Assembly (NCBI GenBank): GCA_027422505.1
Contig: JAPQWV010000012.1
Span: forward strand, 21,488,001 to 21,552,000
Origin: Craterostigma plantagineum
Lineage: Eukaryota; Streptophyta; Magnoliopsida; Lamiales; Linderniaceae
Length of the DNA stretch: 64,000 nt
Direction of reading: 5' to 3'
The notes under the pieces are model-generated. The model saw only the letters and a list, made by a program, of their open reading frames with translations, did not search any database and had not been told where the DNA came from. Both the position numbers and the translations under genes were made by a program. This document shows, in pieces, positions 34,734-44,902 of the stretch; within the stretch, counting starts at the first letter, position 1, and the number at the start of each line of letters is the position of its first letter.

Positions 34734-35250
34734 AGCTATTTGGATATATTACTGAAGCAAATCTGTTTTTGGCTTTGGAGAAATGAACGCAGGAAATGTA
34801 TTGTATGAAGTCAGAGGGAGAAAACAATTAGCTGACCGAACTCGGTAATACTGACTCCTCAACTACTACACACAGCTTGCATTAGCTCTGTCTGGATAAT
34901 TAATTAGCTTAGGTTTAGAACAAGAAATTCGAATAAAATTGTTTTTTTTTTCTGATATGATATATATAATTTGCTATAATATTTGCAGAAAGGAAGACGA
35001 ATATATTATGGAGGTAGTAGAAGAGGTGCAAATAATCACCATGATCCTCCAAATCATCACCATCAACCCTTTAACTATATAATATAGTCATAAAATTTTT
35101 TATATTTGTCCATGTTCTTACGTAATGTATTTTTGAGATGTATCGAACCATGTAATAATCAATATTATCATAAAGATTTGAAACTTCATTGTCTTATTTA
35201 GTTATTTTAATTTTATTATACATGTGTGTTTTTTCAAGAAAATTCCTATT
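34734..35250. other. Upstream flank of the NLR gene; no gene
   Basis: AT-rich, presumably the NLR promoter on the minus strand. No clear TATA box or conserved element can be assigned with confidence. Confidence 0.5.
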
Positions 35251-35254
35251 AGAA

Positions 35255-36723
35255 AAAACAAACAAAAGATGTCTGTTGAAGGTGGATATCAGGAAAGCCT
35301 ATGATACACTAGGCTGGCAGTTTGTTCGGGATGAAGTGGCTGTAGTTTCCCCTCAAATTTGTAATGTGGGTGCAGGAATGCATGACAACATCCTCTTATA
35401 TGGTGGCTATTAATGGGCAGTTGGGGATCCCGTTTAAAGGGCGCAAGGGACTTAGACAAGGTGATCCAGTGTCACCTCTATTGTTTGTAGTAGTGATGGA
35501 ATACTTAACAAGGAGACTGTTAGTAGCATCCCAGGATCCGAGATTCAGATTCCATCCACTCTGCAAAGACCACTCCCTTGTCAATCTTTGTTTTGCGGAT
35601 GACTTGATTATATGTTGCAAGGCCACGGTGGGTTCTGTTCTAGCTATAAAAGATGCTCTACTTCATTTCAAGGATGTGTCAGGGCTGCAAGGGAATCATG
35701 ATAAATCAAGTCTTTACTCTGCTGGGGCCACTCAAGCTACTGTGAAGGAGATCGGGAACATTTTGGGGTTCCGGATGGGTAGCTACCCAATGAAATATAC
35801 CTAGGAGTTCCCATCTCTCCAACTAGGTGATCAAGAGCCACCTGCCAAGCCTTAGTTGACAAGGTGGCAGCGAGGATAAAATGCTGGTCCTCAAGGCACC
35901 TATCCTATGCGGGTAGGGTGTGCCTAATCAACTCTGTACTGATGACTTTGCATGGTTATTGGGGATCATTCTTCATCCTCCCCAAACAGGTGGACCAACT
36001 ATGTAGAGACTACCTTTGGAATGGGAATTTGGTGGGAAGACACATGGCTCTCGTGAATTGGAAGACTGCTGCCAGAAGAAATGGAGGCTTGAACATAAAA
36101 AACAGTGGAGTGTGGAACATTGCATTGGTGGGAAGACAAATTTGGGATCTTGCAAATAAGGCTGATCTCTTGTGAGCAAGATGGATAAATGGTGTTTACT
36201 TGAGAGGGGATAATTTCTGGAATTATAACACACTTGCTGATTGTAACTGGCATTGGAGAAAGATTAACAAAATCAAAGAGCTATTCAAGGATGATGCAGT
36301 TGACGGCAGATGGCAGTTCTCTGAGGGTGGGAGATACTCTGTGTCCCGGGCTTACAAATGGCTGTTGGGTCAGGCTCTCGGTTTCCTTACAGCTCATTTG
36401 TATGGAATCGCTACAATGTTCCAAAACATGCTATGATTGTGTGGTTGATGTTGCATAAGAAGCTGTTGACCAGTGACAGATTGAGATCTTGGGGGATCCT
36501 TATCAAGATCTCAACTTGTAGGCTGTGTAATGACAAGGAGGAATCGATTGAGCATCTATTCTTCTCATGCGAATACTCCAATGAGCTATTGAACATGGCT
36601 ATGATAAGACTGCACGGCATTAAAATCCCAGTTGAATGCAGCTTATGGTGCAGATGGGCTGAACAGATTGCTAGAGGACAACATGCATGGAACAGAGTTG
36701 TAGATGTGTTTCGCGAGCAATAA
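35255..36723 (+). pseudogene. LINE (non-LTR retrotransposon) reverse transcriptase remnant
   Basis: Plus-strand pieces in shifting frames give the plant LINE ORF2 C-terminal half. In order: LLKVDIRKAYDTLGWQF (RT), GRKGLRQGDPVSPLLFVVVM, LCFADDLIICCKA (catalytic FADD), then IKCWSSRHLSYAGRVCLINS and a zf-RVT region (PKHAMIVWLMLHKKLLTSDR, CRLCNDKEESIEHLFFSC). Frame changes fall near 35390, 35805, 36175 and 36400. The endonuclease domain and the 5' half are missing, which fits the usual 5' truncation. No poly(A) tail is obvious after 36723. Confidence 0.88.
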
Positions 36724-37428
36724 AGTTAAACGATAAAAAGGGTAATATTGTGTTAGATACATAAATACAAATTATGTCATAATGTCATGGGAGTGGTAAT
36801 GAATGATTCTTGAAAACATAACCGTAGTTCGATTCCACTTGAACTACTTGATTATAATAGATTCATGAGCTGAGGGAGAGTTACTCCATAGCCGCTAATG
36901 AAATTAAAATTAGACAGAGACTAAACTCAACTAGGTGACCAAATGAAGTATATGTTTCCATCATTTCTATAATTATAGAAATGTAGGTGTCTCATGTACT
37001 GTCACGTGTTCCTTACCGTTAAAAATAGTTAAATAATAAAAACTTCAAAAAAATTCCACTTTCACATATTAATTCCACAATAACTACCCACTATCAGATA
37101 TAAATTAATAATTTTTATTAATATTTGCAGATAGTGAACGCAAGGTAAAATACTAGTATACTTCTATACAATGCATAATTGCGAAAATGACTAAGATATA
37201 TATTTGATGCAAATATATATATATTAATATATATTAATAGTATTATGCAAATGTATGTGTCCTCAAATGCCGCCACGTGTCGCATAATAATTAATTATAA
37301 CAAATAAAAAATAAATATAATCAAACATGAATAACTATCAACTGTAAACAGTTATTTATTAAAATCAAATAACTTTAGATAATAACACCGTACATTGCAC
37401 GGGTAATAAATTAGTATATACTTTATAT
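36724..37428. mobile_element. Possible non-autonomous Helitron ends in AT-rich sequence
   Basis: Two similar blocks (about 36950-37155 and 37240-37413) share a GTGTC(T/C)TCA(T/A)... GCC/GTCACGTGT start. Each ends in a GC-containing segment followed by AATACTAGTA or AATAAATTAGTA. The second has the small hairpin CCGTACATTGCACGGG before the end, like a Helitron 3' terminus. No coding sequence. The assignment is tentative, because 5' TC ends and insertion sites were not pinned down. Confidence 0.35.
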
Positions 37429-37798
37429 TGCTATGGTGCCCACCTACCGTGAGCAACCACCGTGAGCACCATAAGCAAATCTCTCATTTTATTGCGCTTT
37501 TTCGATTCTCAACGCCGCCAACACCTACGTAGACAATCTCATATCCATTGCTAACCTAAATCACACTCTTCAACACGTTAATTTTTAAGAAAATCCATTA
37601 TTTATTCTTCAAATGTGGACGACATACCGATGTGATGATTTCTTAAAAATTAACGTGTTGGAGAGGGTGATTTAGGTTAGCAATGGATATGAGATTGTCT
37701 ACGTAGGTGTTGGCGGCGTTGAGAATCGAAAAAGCGCAAGAAAATGAGAGATTTGCTTATGGTGCTCACGGTGAGCACGGTAGGTGGGCACCATAGCA
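37429..37798. repeat. 370-bp near-perfect hairpin (foldback element)
   Basis: Arms 37429-37592 and 37638-37798 are reverse complements with only a handful of mismatches and one small indel, separated by a loop of about 45 bp. The ends read TGCTATGGTGCCCACCTACC and its complement. The right arm ends 75 bp upstream of the ankyrin gene ATG, so it may lie in that gene's promoter or leader. No clear target duplication. Part of the end sequence (GGTGCTCACGGTGAGCACCAT) recurs at about 62276 inside an LPA3 intron. Confidence 0.9.
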
Positions 37799-37872
37799 AA
37801 TCTATATATAATGGGCCTGGCCCATATGTAAAATGGGTTACCCGTGCGGCATTTTTTCACAGTCGTGGATTC

Positions 37873-39667
37873 ATGGGGAAAAAGGCGGGGCAAGGCAAGG
37901 GCGGTGCCAGAAACGAAGAGCTCCACTCGGCGGCTCGCTCCGGCGACCTCAACGCCGTACGGTCTATCTGCAGCGCCAATCCACTCGCGGTCAACTCGCG
38001 CGACAGGCACTCGCGCACCCCGTATCCTTCGTCCGTCGATTTATTGTATGCGTCGCTTTATCGTCGTCGGTTTTGATTGTTGATTTTGTTCTATCGTGGT
38101 GTTTTCTTCTCTGTGTGTTTGTTGATTGCTTTGTCGTTGTGGTCAATAGCTGCGTTTTTGTCTGTGACATAGCGAGTTCATTTCTATGCCCCGAATGTGT
38201 TTGTAAAAACGCCCGTGAAGAGGCTTCATGAATACGGCGTGTGTGTTGGGTCTTTGTGGTGGGAAATATTCATCTTATTTGAGGGTTTCATATAGAGCTC
38301 ATCAGTTCAAGATAGAGTGTAGTCTGGGCTGGGGAGTCTTGAATTATTGCTTCCATGTTCAAATACGAAGAAATCCATACAAGAAGATGTAAGGAAAACT
38401 TATCATTGAGGAGTCCAGTTTTGCTTTCCATGTGATCCTGGCTCCTGCAGACTGTTTAGCTTTAGCCCATCGTTTTACTGCTTCGAAAATCTTAAAATCT
38501 TGTCCCTTCTTTTTAATTTCTAGTCGTCGGGGTTTTCACCTTTTTTCGTCCCAGCATCGTCGTCCTCCCCACCTTGTTTCCCATATTTTTCTTAATCGTC
38601 TTCCATTGTTCTACTTTGATATAACAAAGCAAAAAAAATGACAGATGTACGATATGCATATCTGAAATTACAATATACCTTTTTTTGAGCCCTTAGTTAT
38701 ACCACGAGAGGTATACTTGACCTTGCAAACCCATAGCTCGCAGGTGACCTTCGAGATGTTATCCTCACCTGTGAGAATGGGTTTGCAAGGTCGCATCTGA
38801 GCTATGCAAGTATACCTCTCGTCGTATTTTTAAGGGCTCAAAAAAGGTGTATTGTAATATCAGATATTCATATCGTACATCTGTCATTTTCTTTACTTTG
38901 TTATATCCATGTAGAACCATGGAAGACGCTCAAGAAAAAGATGGAAAACAAGGTGGGGAGGACGACGATGCTGGGACGAAAAAAGGTGGAAACGCCGACG
39001 ACACCAAGGTAGAATCTCCATTTCAAATTTTGTACCGAGAGAGGTCAAATGTGTTCGTGCTATGGATGAGATTGTACACCAATTCTGGAACAAAAAATGC
39101 AACTAGTCTTTTCTTCCTTAAGCGAAGAATCGCCCATAAAGGCTACACTTAGCAGCATGGTCAGGACATTCCGAGATCATAACCTACCTCTGTCAGAACA
39201 AAGCCGACGTGGGCGCTTCAGCTATGGATGACATGGGAGCCATTCACTTTGCAGCTCAAAAGGGTCACTTAGAAGCCACGAAAATCCTAATTTCCTCAGG
39301 CGTATCGGTCAAGTCCTGTAATAGAAAGGGAATGACAGCCCTTCACTACGCTGTCCAAGGATCAAACATCAACCTAGTGAAGTACCTTCTGAAGAAAGGC
39401 GCAGATAAGGACTCGAAGAACAAAGCTGGGAAAACGGCGCTCGACCTCGCTAGCAGCGATGAGGTGCGCAAATTGCTGGTCGATTTCGAGGCGAAGAAAG
39501 TAGAAAAGGATGGTAAGAACGATGAGGTTGAAGAAGGGGAAATGTTGAAGAGGAAGAAAGGAGACGATGAAGTCGTCGAGGAAGATGGTAGTAGTAGTAA
39601 TAAGAAGGCGAAAATCGCCCTCAGTCATTTGTTGGCTTCCGACGATACTGCTGAAGATGGAGAGTGA
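37873..39667 (+). CDS. Ankyrin-repeat protein, two exons (224 aa)
   Basis: Exon 1 is 37873-38021 (donor at CACCCC|GTATCC) and exon 2 is 39142-39667 (acceptor ATAAAG|GCTACAC). Together they make 675 bp, an uninterrupted 224-codon frame plus stop, and the junction restores the ankyrin consensus RTPLHLAAWSGH. About four ankyrin repeats follow an N-terminal MGKKAGQGKGG: ELHSAARSGDL, TPLHLAAWSGHSEIITYL, GAIHFAAQKGHLEATKIL, TALHYAVQGSNINLVKYLL, TALDLASSDEVRKLL. The tail is Lys/Glu/Asp-rich with a KKAKIALSHLL patch, possibly nuclear. The family is a small plant ankyrin protein conserved in angiosperms. Ankyrin repeats bind proteins; the partner is unknown. The 1120-bp intron contains a large inverted duplication. 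No symbol is assigned. Confidence 0.85.
38523..39003. repeat. Large inverted duplication inside the ankyrin gene intron
   Basis: Arms 38523-38747 and 38765-39003 are complementary at about 80-85% by eye, with a very short loop. The innermost stem includes GACCTTGCAAACCCAT and its complement, and CAGGTGA/TCACCTG. The right arm has an open stretch starting ATGGAAGACGCTCAAGAAAA that reads as a Lys/Asp/Gly-rich peptide; the left arm carries the inverted copy. It is removed from the mature transcript if the splice sites given for the gene are right. Confidence 0.85.
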
Positions 39668-40209
39668 GTTTTTGCAGATTTAAGGTATGGTTTGATTTGA
39701 GTTCTAAGTGCTTTTGTGACTCTATATAAAAAAATGTAAAATCACTTAGTTGAGCCGCAGTTGCTATTTTTCTTGGATTTCTGGGATCATTGGAGCTTAT
39801 GTATGAGTCTCAAGCAACGACTTTATGGTCAAGCATGGAATCTAATGGGTATGGGTTTCAATTAAACTATATAGGAGGATTAGATATGTTAAAATCAATT
39901 AAAGCAGTGTTTTTGTTGGAACTTGAAAGTTCATTTAATATCCTTTTAATACTCTCTCAGTAAGTTATAATTAAATCGGCTCATCTCGTATATTTTAGTT
40001 GATTTAGTACATTTTTAACAAATCTATCCTTTGTTTATAATATTTTAAATCAAGGATAAAATTGATTAGTTGAATTTAATTAATTTAGTATCATCTTAAA
40101 TCATATATCCAACACATCCGTCGTCAATGTTTAAATTCAACAACCATATATTCTAAAATTTTGTATCATCGGTTCTCACAACCAAACCGGCTCAAATAGA
40201 TAAACTTAT
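39668..40209. other. 3' flank of the ankyrin gene; no gene
   Basis: AT-rich sequence with the gene's likely 3' UTR at the start. No coding similarity seen. Confidence 0.6.
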
Positions 40210-40814
40210 TGTTAGAAAATTTATAATATAGTTGCTTTTATAAATTATTTATGTGAATGAAGAATTGGGCTTCGTAATTAAATATTATTGGGCTTCGAAC
40301 TGGCCCAATAATGGCCCGACTTCTAAAAGGAGAAGGCCCATGTCGGGGCAAACCATTCTTCAAGTTAATGGCTTTGATTAAATGTTGGAGTTGGTTAAAA
40401 CCACTCGAACATTATGTCATCTAATTAAAAATAAAATAATATTTATATAATGATTTTTTGGTTCTATAAATAGATGATTAAACCTAAGAAAAATAACAAG
40501 AAAATTAATAAGAAAAATAAGAGAAAGAAACATAGAAATATCTCTCAAAATTGGTTCTGCTATCGTCTTGTTCCGTTCGCCGTCGGTGTCCTTTTTGTGC
40601 TAAACGAATGCCGTGTTTTCGAAGTATCCTGGGAAACAGACACTCGTTAAAATCTCTAGCACATACGTGAGGGAGCGAATCTGTTTTAAGGAAATTGTGT
40701 GCGACACAATCTTCGAATATTTTCTTTCCGGTTCAATCTAATTTCGAATCTATCGTTCGTGGATATTTGCGAGGCGAGGGTGCGTTACAACAATATTTTT
40801 CTTTCCGGTCAACA
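40210..40814 (+). repeat. Possible solo LTR
   Basis: Begins TGTTAGAAAATTTATAATAT. It has a TATA-like TCTATAAATAGATG near 40464 and a transcribed-looking downstream part, and ends at GTTACAACA (40792) or GGTCAACA (40814). With the latter end, the flanking pentamers CTTAT and CATAT match at four of five positions. No internal domain lies on either side, so this would be a solo LTR. Ends uncertain. Confidence 0.4.
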
Positions 40815-40912
40815 CATATATATCGTACAAAGTTTATATTTTGAGTTATTTATATTTATCAGGTCTATGTTCGCTAAAAGTAATTCTAATTCCATTGAAT
40901 TTTCGACGCCAT

Positions 40913-41808
40913 AAAATTTTTTGGCTTTTTTAATTAAATAATTAAAAAAATCAAACATTAACAAAATAAACAAGAAATGAAAACCATTAATAAAATAAGG
41001 ATTTTCGTATTCTGGGATAACTCGTAATCCCAAAATACGAGTTACTATCTCGCTAGCGTGGGTGTCTTACGTGGAATAACTCGAGATCTGGGTTTCAAGT
41101 AACTCGTAATCCTAAGTTACGAGTTACTCTTTTTATTCTTTTTTTATTTTCTGTATTTTAACTTATTTTATATTTATTAATTATATAATCCACCAAATCA
41201 TAAAATCATCGTTATCTCATGTGATTTATATAATAATAAACAATAAATGCATCTAATTTATTGTTTGTTTCGCGACGATTAAAACGATATGCATATCTTA
41301 TATTTTTCGAATATCTAAAATATTTAATTATTTTTTAATATCTTTATAAAAATGATACTCAACTTTATAAAAATAATTAAATATTTTTTAATATCGAAAA
41401 ATATAAGATATTCATATCATTTTAATCATCGCGAAACAAACAATAAATTAGATGTGTTTATTATTTTTTTATTATGTAAATCACATGAGATAACGATGAG
41501 TTTTTGATTTGGTGGATTATATATTAATAAATATAAAATAAGTTAAATACAAAAGAAAAAGAATAACTCGTAACTTAGGATTACGAGTTACTTGAAATCC
41601 AGATCTAACTCGTATTCTGGTATTACGAGTTACTCCACGCAAGACACTCACGCCAGCGAGGATAGTAACTCGTATTCTGGGATTACGAGTAACGTACTCA
41701 TAACCCCAGAATACGAAAATCTTTATTTTATTAATGGTTTTTATTTCTTGTTTATTTTGTTAATGTTTGATTTTTTTTAATTATTTAATTAAAAAAGCCA
41801 AAATTTTT
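40913..41808. repeat. 0.9-kb foldback (inverted repeat) element
   Basis: The two halves (about 40913-41355 and 41365-41808) are reverse complements over almost their full length, starting AAAATTTTTTGGCTTTTTTA and ending in its complement. Subterminal blocks contain repeated TAACTCGTAATCC..ACGAGTTACT words, themselves palindromic. There is no ORF and no clear target duplication. Probably a non-autonomous DNA transposon. Confidence 0.88.
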
Positions 41809-42345
41809 CCACCGATGGAAGGAAATCAATCTCCCTCGTTTAGTCGCCGAACAAATTAAAAAAGGAGAGGTAGCTTTTAAAAGCATATAGAAACTAGTGT
41901 TTTCCACACCCGATGTGTAGCTATAAACATAGAAATATAAAATATTAATTTATATTCTCATTTAATATCTGAATTTATAATATTAAGTTTAGTATATTAT
42001 TTTTATGAGTATCAAAAATGATTTGAGATGGTGTAATTGAGATAAATTAGATACCCGAGCAGAATAGTTATTTTGATGAATGACATATCAATTAATTTTA
42101 ATTTGAGAATAAGATAGAAAGATACATCCGGACACTTGTATTATGCTGCCCAATTTTGACTCCAAAAAACGTTACAACATAAATAGTGAAAAACAGATCG
42201 ATCTCCAACGAAGACTTTCGAGAGTTCACTTTAACTCGGAAAAGGAAAAAAAAAAACCCAATTTCTTGGTTGATGAGAGCTCCGTTCACCGGATTAATTT
42301 CGCCGGTGACGGAGTTGTGAGAGCGTAGCACTCTGTCGCTCTCCC

Positions 42346-44186
42346 ATGGACGCCGTGGAGATTAATAATGAGAGAGAAGATACGAGCAATCAAAGACATA
42401 AAACTACCTTTCGCCGCCTGCTCTCGCGCTCGCCTTTCGCCGTCCTCTTCGCCGCCTTGATGTTTGTTTGCACCTTGTTTTTCGTCCTCTATGTAGCTGT
42501 TTTTATCGAGAATTTGTCGATTTGGAGTCCAATCAATGTTCCGTCGCGGTGCCGAATTGTTTCGAGCAGTGAGCATCTTGTTATTCAATTCTTTTTGTCC
42601 CTCGTTTAGGGTTTCTCGTTACAGGAGAATTAGGCTGCATTTGCGTATAATTTCACCTGAACACAATCTGTAGCAGAGCTTGTTATGGAAGTCTTTCTGA
42701 TGTCATTTGGTGATTTCTTCAGGTGTGGATTTGAGATCTTCTAAGATCTGTGAGTTAGGACTGTTAAATTATAAGGCGAAGCACGTGTTTTACCCCCTTG
42801 AAAGGAGAAAGTACCGATGCCATTATGATTACTACTGGGCTTCTGTATTTAAGGTGATTATCTAAATTCCTTCTATGAACTCTTTTTTGAGAAAGAATTG
42901 GCTCTGTAGCAAGTCTTGAAATTAGTGAATTTAGCATTCTGTTTATCCAATTTGTCAGGTGAAATGTGAAATTAGTGAATTTGCGTTCTTTTGATCTAAT
43001 TCGCCCGGTGAACTGTGTGCTTTTCGGGCAATTTATCAATTCATTGTGTTTTAAGAATGGAATTTTGTCTGTCATCTTTGTGTATTAAGCCTAAATTGCA
43101 CTTATCAGCCAATATGATAGCCTGCTGCTCTCTTTATTACTCTTGATTCGACATTCACTTCTCGAGACAAACTCTGCTTATGGTGCTAAATGTGATGGAA
43201 CTGATATTCTTTACGAGCCAAGTTAGATTTTTAATTTTATCTCCCTACTGGTTGTAACTTTTCCTTCATTTTTATGCTTTGTGTAATTTGACCAAGTTAA
43301 CAGGTTGAGTACATAGATCACTCAGGAAAAGCAAAGTCCGCGTTTGCTGAGGCCCCTAATGAAGCCCTACCTTCTGAATGTAGACCCAATTTTGGCGCCG
43401 CATGGTTGGCAAAAGATAAATTTAAGGTGGGCTTGAAAACACTCAAACCTGTCATCTGATTTCGAATGTTAGTAAGACGTTAGTAACATTGTTTTCCTTA
43501 TCCATATAAAGTTCAAGTTTTTCAATAAATCCCATACTTTTGCCTGGTTATGATTTCTACCCTACAGAGTTTCACGCCTCTCCTCTGACTAGTTTCGCGA
43601 AAGAAAAATATTTCTTCATTAACGAGCTTTGCTTTCTGAATTCCAGGTTAATGAAACATACGAATGTTGTTACACCCTGGGGATATCTAAGGTGAAAATA
43701 AACCACGAAGGGCTATTTAATTGCCAGGCTGAGGATCCATCTACAGTTGAGATGCTTAGACGATACTCGATACTGTGAGTAGTGCAGAACTGTGTTACAC
43801 CAATAAATTGCCACTGGTTTTCGCCTTTGTTCCTCGTCCATATATTCTCCTAATTGAAACATCATAATAACAACCCACATCTTTTATATGTCCTCAGATT
43901 TACAAGAACACTGAAGTCATCTTTTTCAAGCTGGGAATCTCCGAAGCAGTGGAGATGGGAGATGATAGCTGGACTAATCACAGGTCTTTTATCTTCCATA
44001 GCATCCTCCGTCTTCGCCGGGCTAATGTTCCAACTCATCCCCATATTTAAACAAAAAATAGAATCTTGGATATTTAAGCCCAGTCGAAGCGCGCATTTGC
44101 TCAAACGCGCTTGCGTCTTTGCTCTGTATTTCTCCTTCGTGGGCTGGTTCGCCGTCCAATATCTGAACAGAATTAATCTGTATTAG
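42346..44186 (+). CDS. Predicted multi-pass membrane protein, five exons (297 aa)
   Basis: Exons 42346-42568, 42723-42853, 43304-43426, 43647-43774 and 43898-44186 join to 894 bp (297 codons plus stop) with GT..AG at every border and matching phases. The N-terminus is cytosolic-looking (MDAVEINNERED, basic RRLLSRSP), followed by one strong transmembrane segment (AVLFAALMFVCTLFFVLYVAVF, residues about 32-53; first 20 given as AVLFAALMFVCTLFFVLYVA). A soluble central part has several cysteines (CRIV, KICELG, YRCHYDYYWASVFK, YECCYTLGISKVKI, FNCQAEDPS). Two C-terminal hydrophobic segments follow (MIAGLITGLLSSIASSVFAG; ACVFALYFSFVGWFAVQYL). I do not recognise a named family; it looks like a conserved plant protein of unknown function. 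The start ATG is the first in frame after an upstream stop. Confidence 0.8.
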
Positions 44187-44589
44187 CTATACGCGTCGAA
44201 ATCATGTCGAGCGGCGACTGTTGAAATGAGTAAAGTTAATGAGAGAAATTCTCCATCTCAGTAGTAGTAGTAGTGGCCGTGAACTGAATATTCTTGTATT
44301 GGATAACTTCGACGAGGCCGTACGTGTTTGTATGTATAGTCCATGTAATAATGTTTCTGTTTTCGGTTTGTTAGTTCGTTCGCTATTTGACGTGAATTGT
44401 CGGAAGTAAGAGAGGCAAGCGAGCCATTAACGACGTTATGTCGCAAGCTAGAGTTGGCTAAGGGTAGTTACCGAACCGCTGACTGCGATTGACCGTAATC
44501 CTAATTTTTGGGGATCGATTGTATCATAAAGTCGTTGATTTATGATATATCACTTTTTATGGCAACTGCCTTTATTTTTTTTGGGCAAT
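44187..44589. other. 3' flank of the membrane-protein gene; no gene
   Basis: Likely 3' UTR, including a short TAG repeat near 44262, and spacer. No coding similarity on either strand. Confidence 0.5.
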
Positions 44590-44886
44590 TTGATGTCAGG
44601 ACCCAACAATCCAACATAAGTTTCATTTAGGTGTCAGGTCTCTGTCAGAAAATTTTTGTTTTTAAGGATTCGATTTTTGCAGTACCACTTCATTGTTCAG
44701 CACTACCACGTCATTGTACTTTAGTACCACTTTATTGTTTTGCAGTACCACTTCATTGTTTGCAGTACCACTTCATTTTTCTGCAGTAACAATTAAGTGG
44801 TACTGAAGAACAATGAAGTGGTACGTACTACAGAAATCGGGTCCTTAAAACTAAAAATCTTCAGACAGGGTCTGAATCATAATTAA
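44590..44886. mobile_element. Small inverted-repeat element related to the GTTATT-rich repeat
   Basis: About 300 bp with imperfect inverted ends: GTCAGAAAATTTTTGTTTTT..AAGGATTCGATTTTTGCAG on the left, against (inverted) GTCTGAAGATTTTTAGTTTT..AAGGACCCGATTTCTGTAG on the right. The inside has five tandem GCAGTACCACTTCATTGTTT-like units and one inverted unit. Its end sequence resembles the left end of the long repeat that begins about 17 bp away. Confidence 0.7.
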
Positions 44887-44902
44887 CATTTTTTTTTAAG
44901 GG

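Noticed and set aside
37744..38231. Alternative plus frames over ankyrin exon 1
   Set aside because: Only the frame from 37873 to the GT at 38022 joins exon 2 and restores the ankyrin repeat consensus.
38847..39152. A 101-codon plus frame (MEDAQEKDGKQ) as an independent gene
   Set aside because: Most of it lies in the arm of an inverted duplication within the ankyrin intron, and its 3' part runs into the ankyrin second exon in another frame. No family match.
42098..42331. Minus-strand frame upstream of the membrane-protein gene
   Set aside because: No similarity; it overlaps the probable leader and promoter of the plus-strand five-exon gene.
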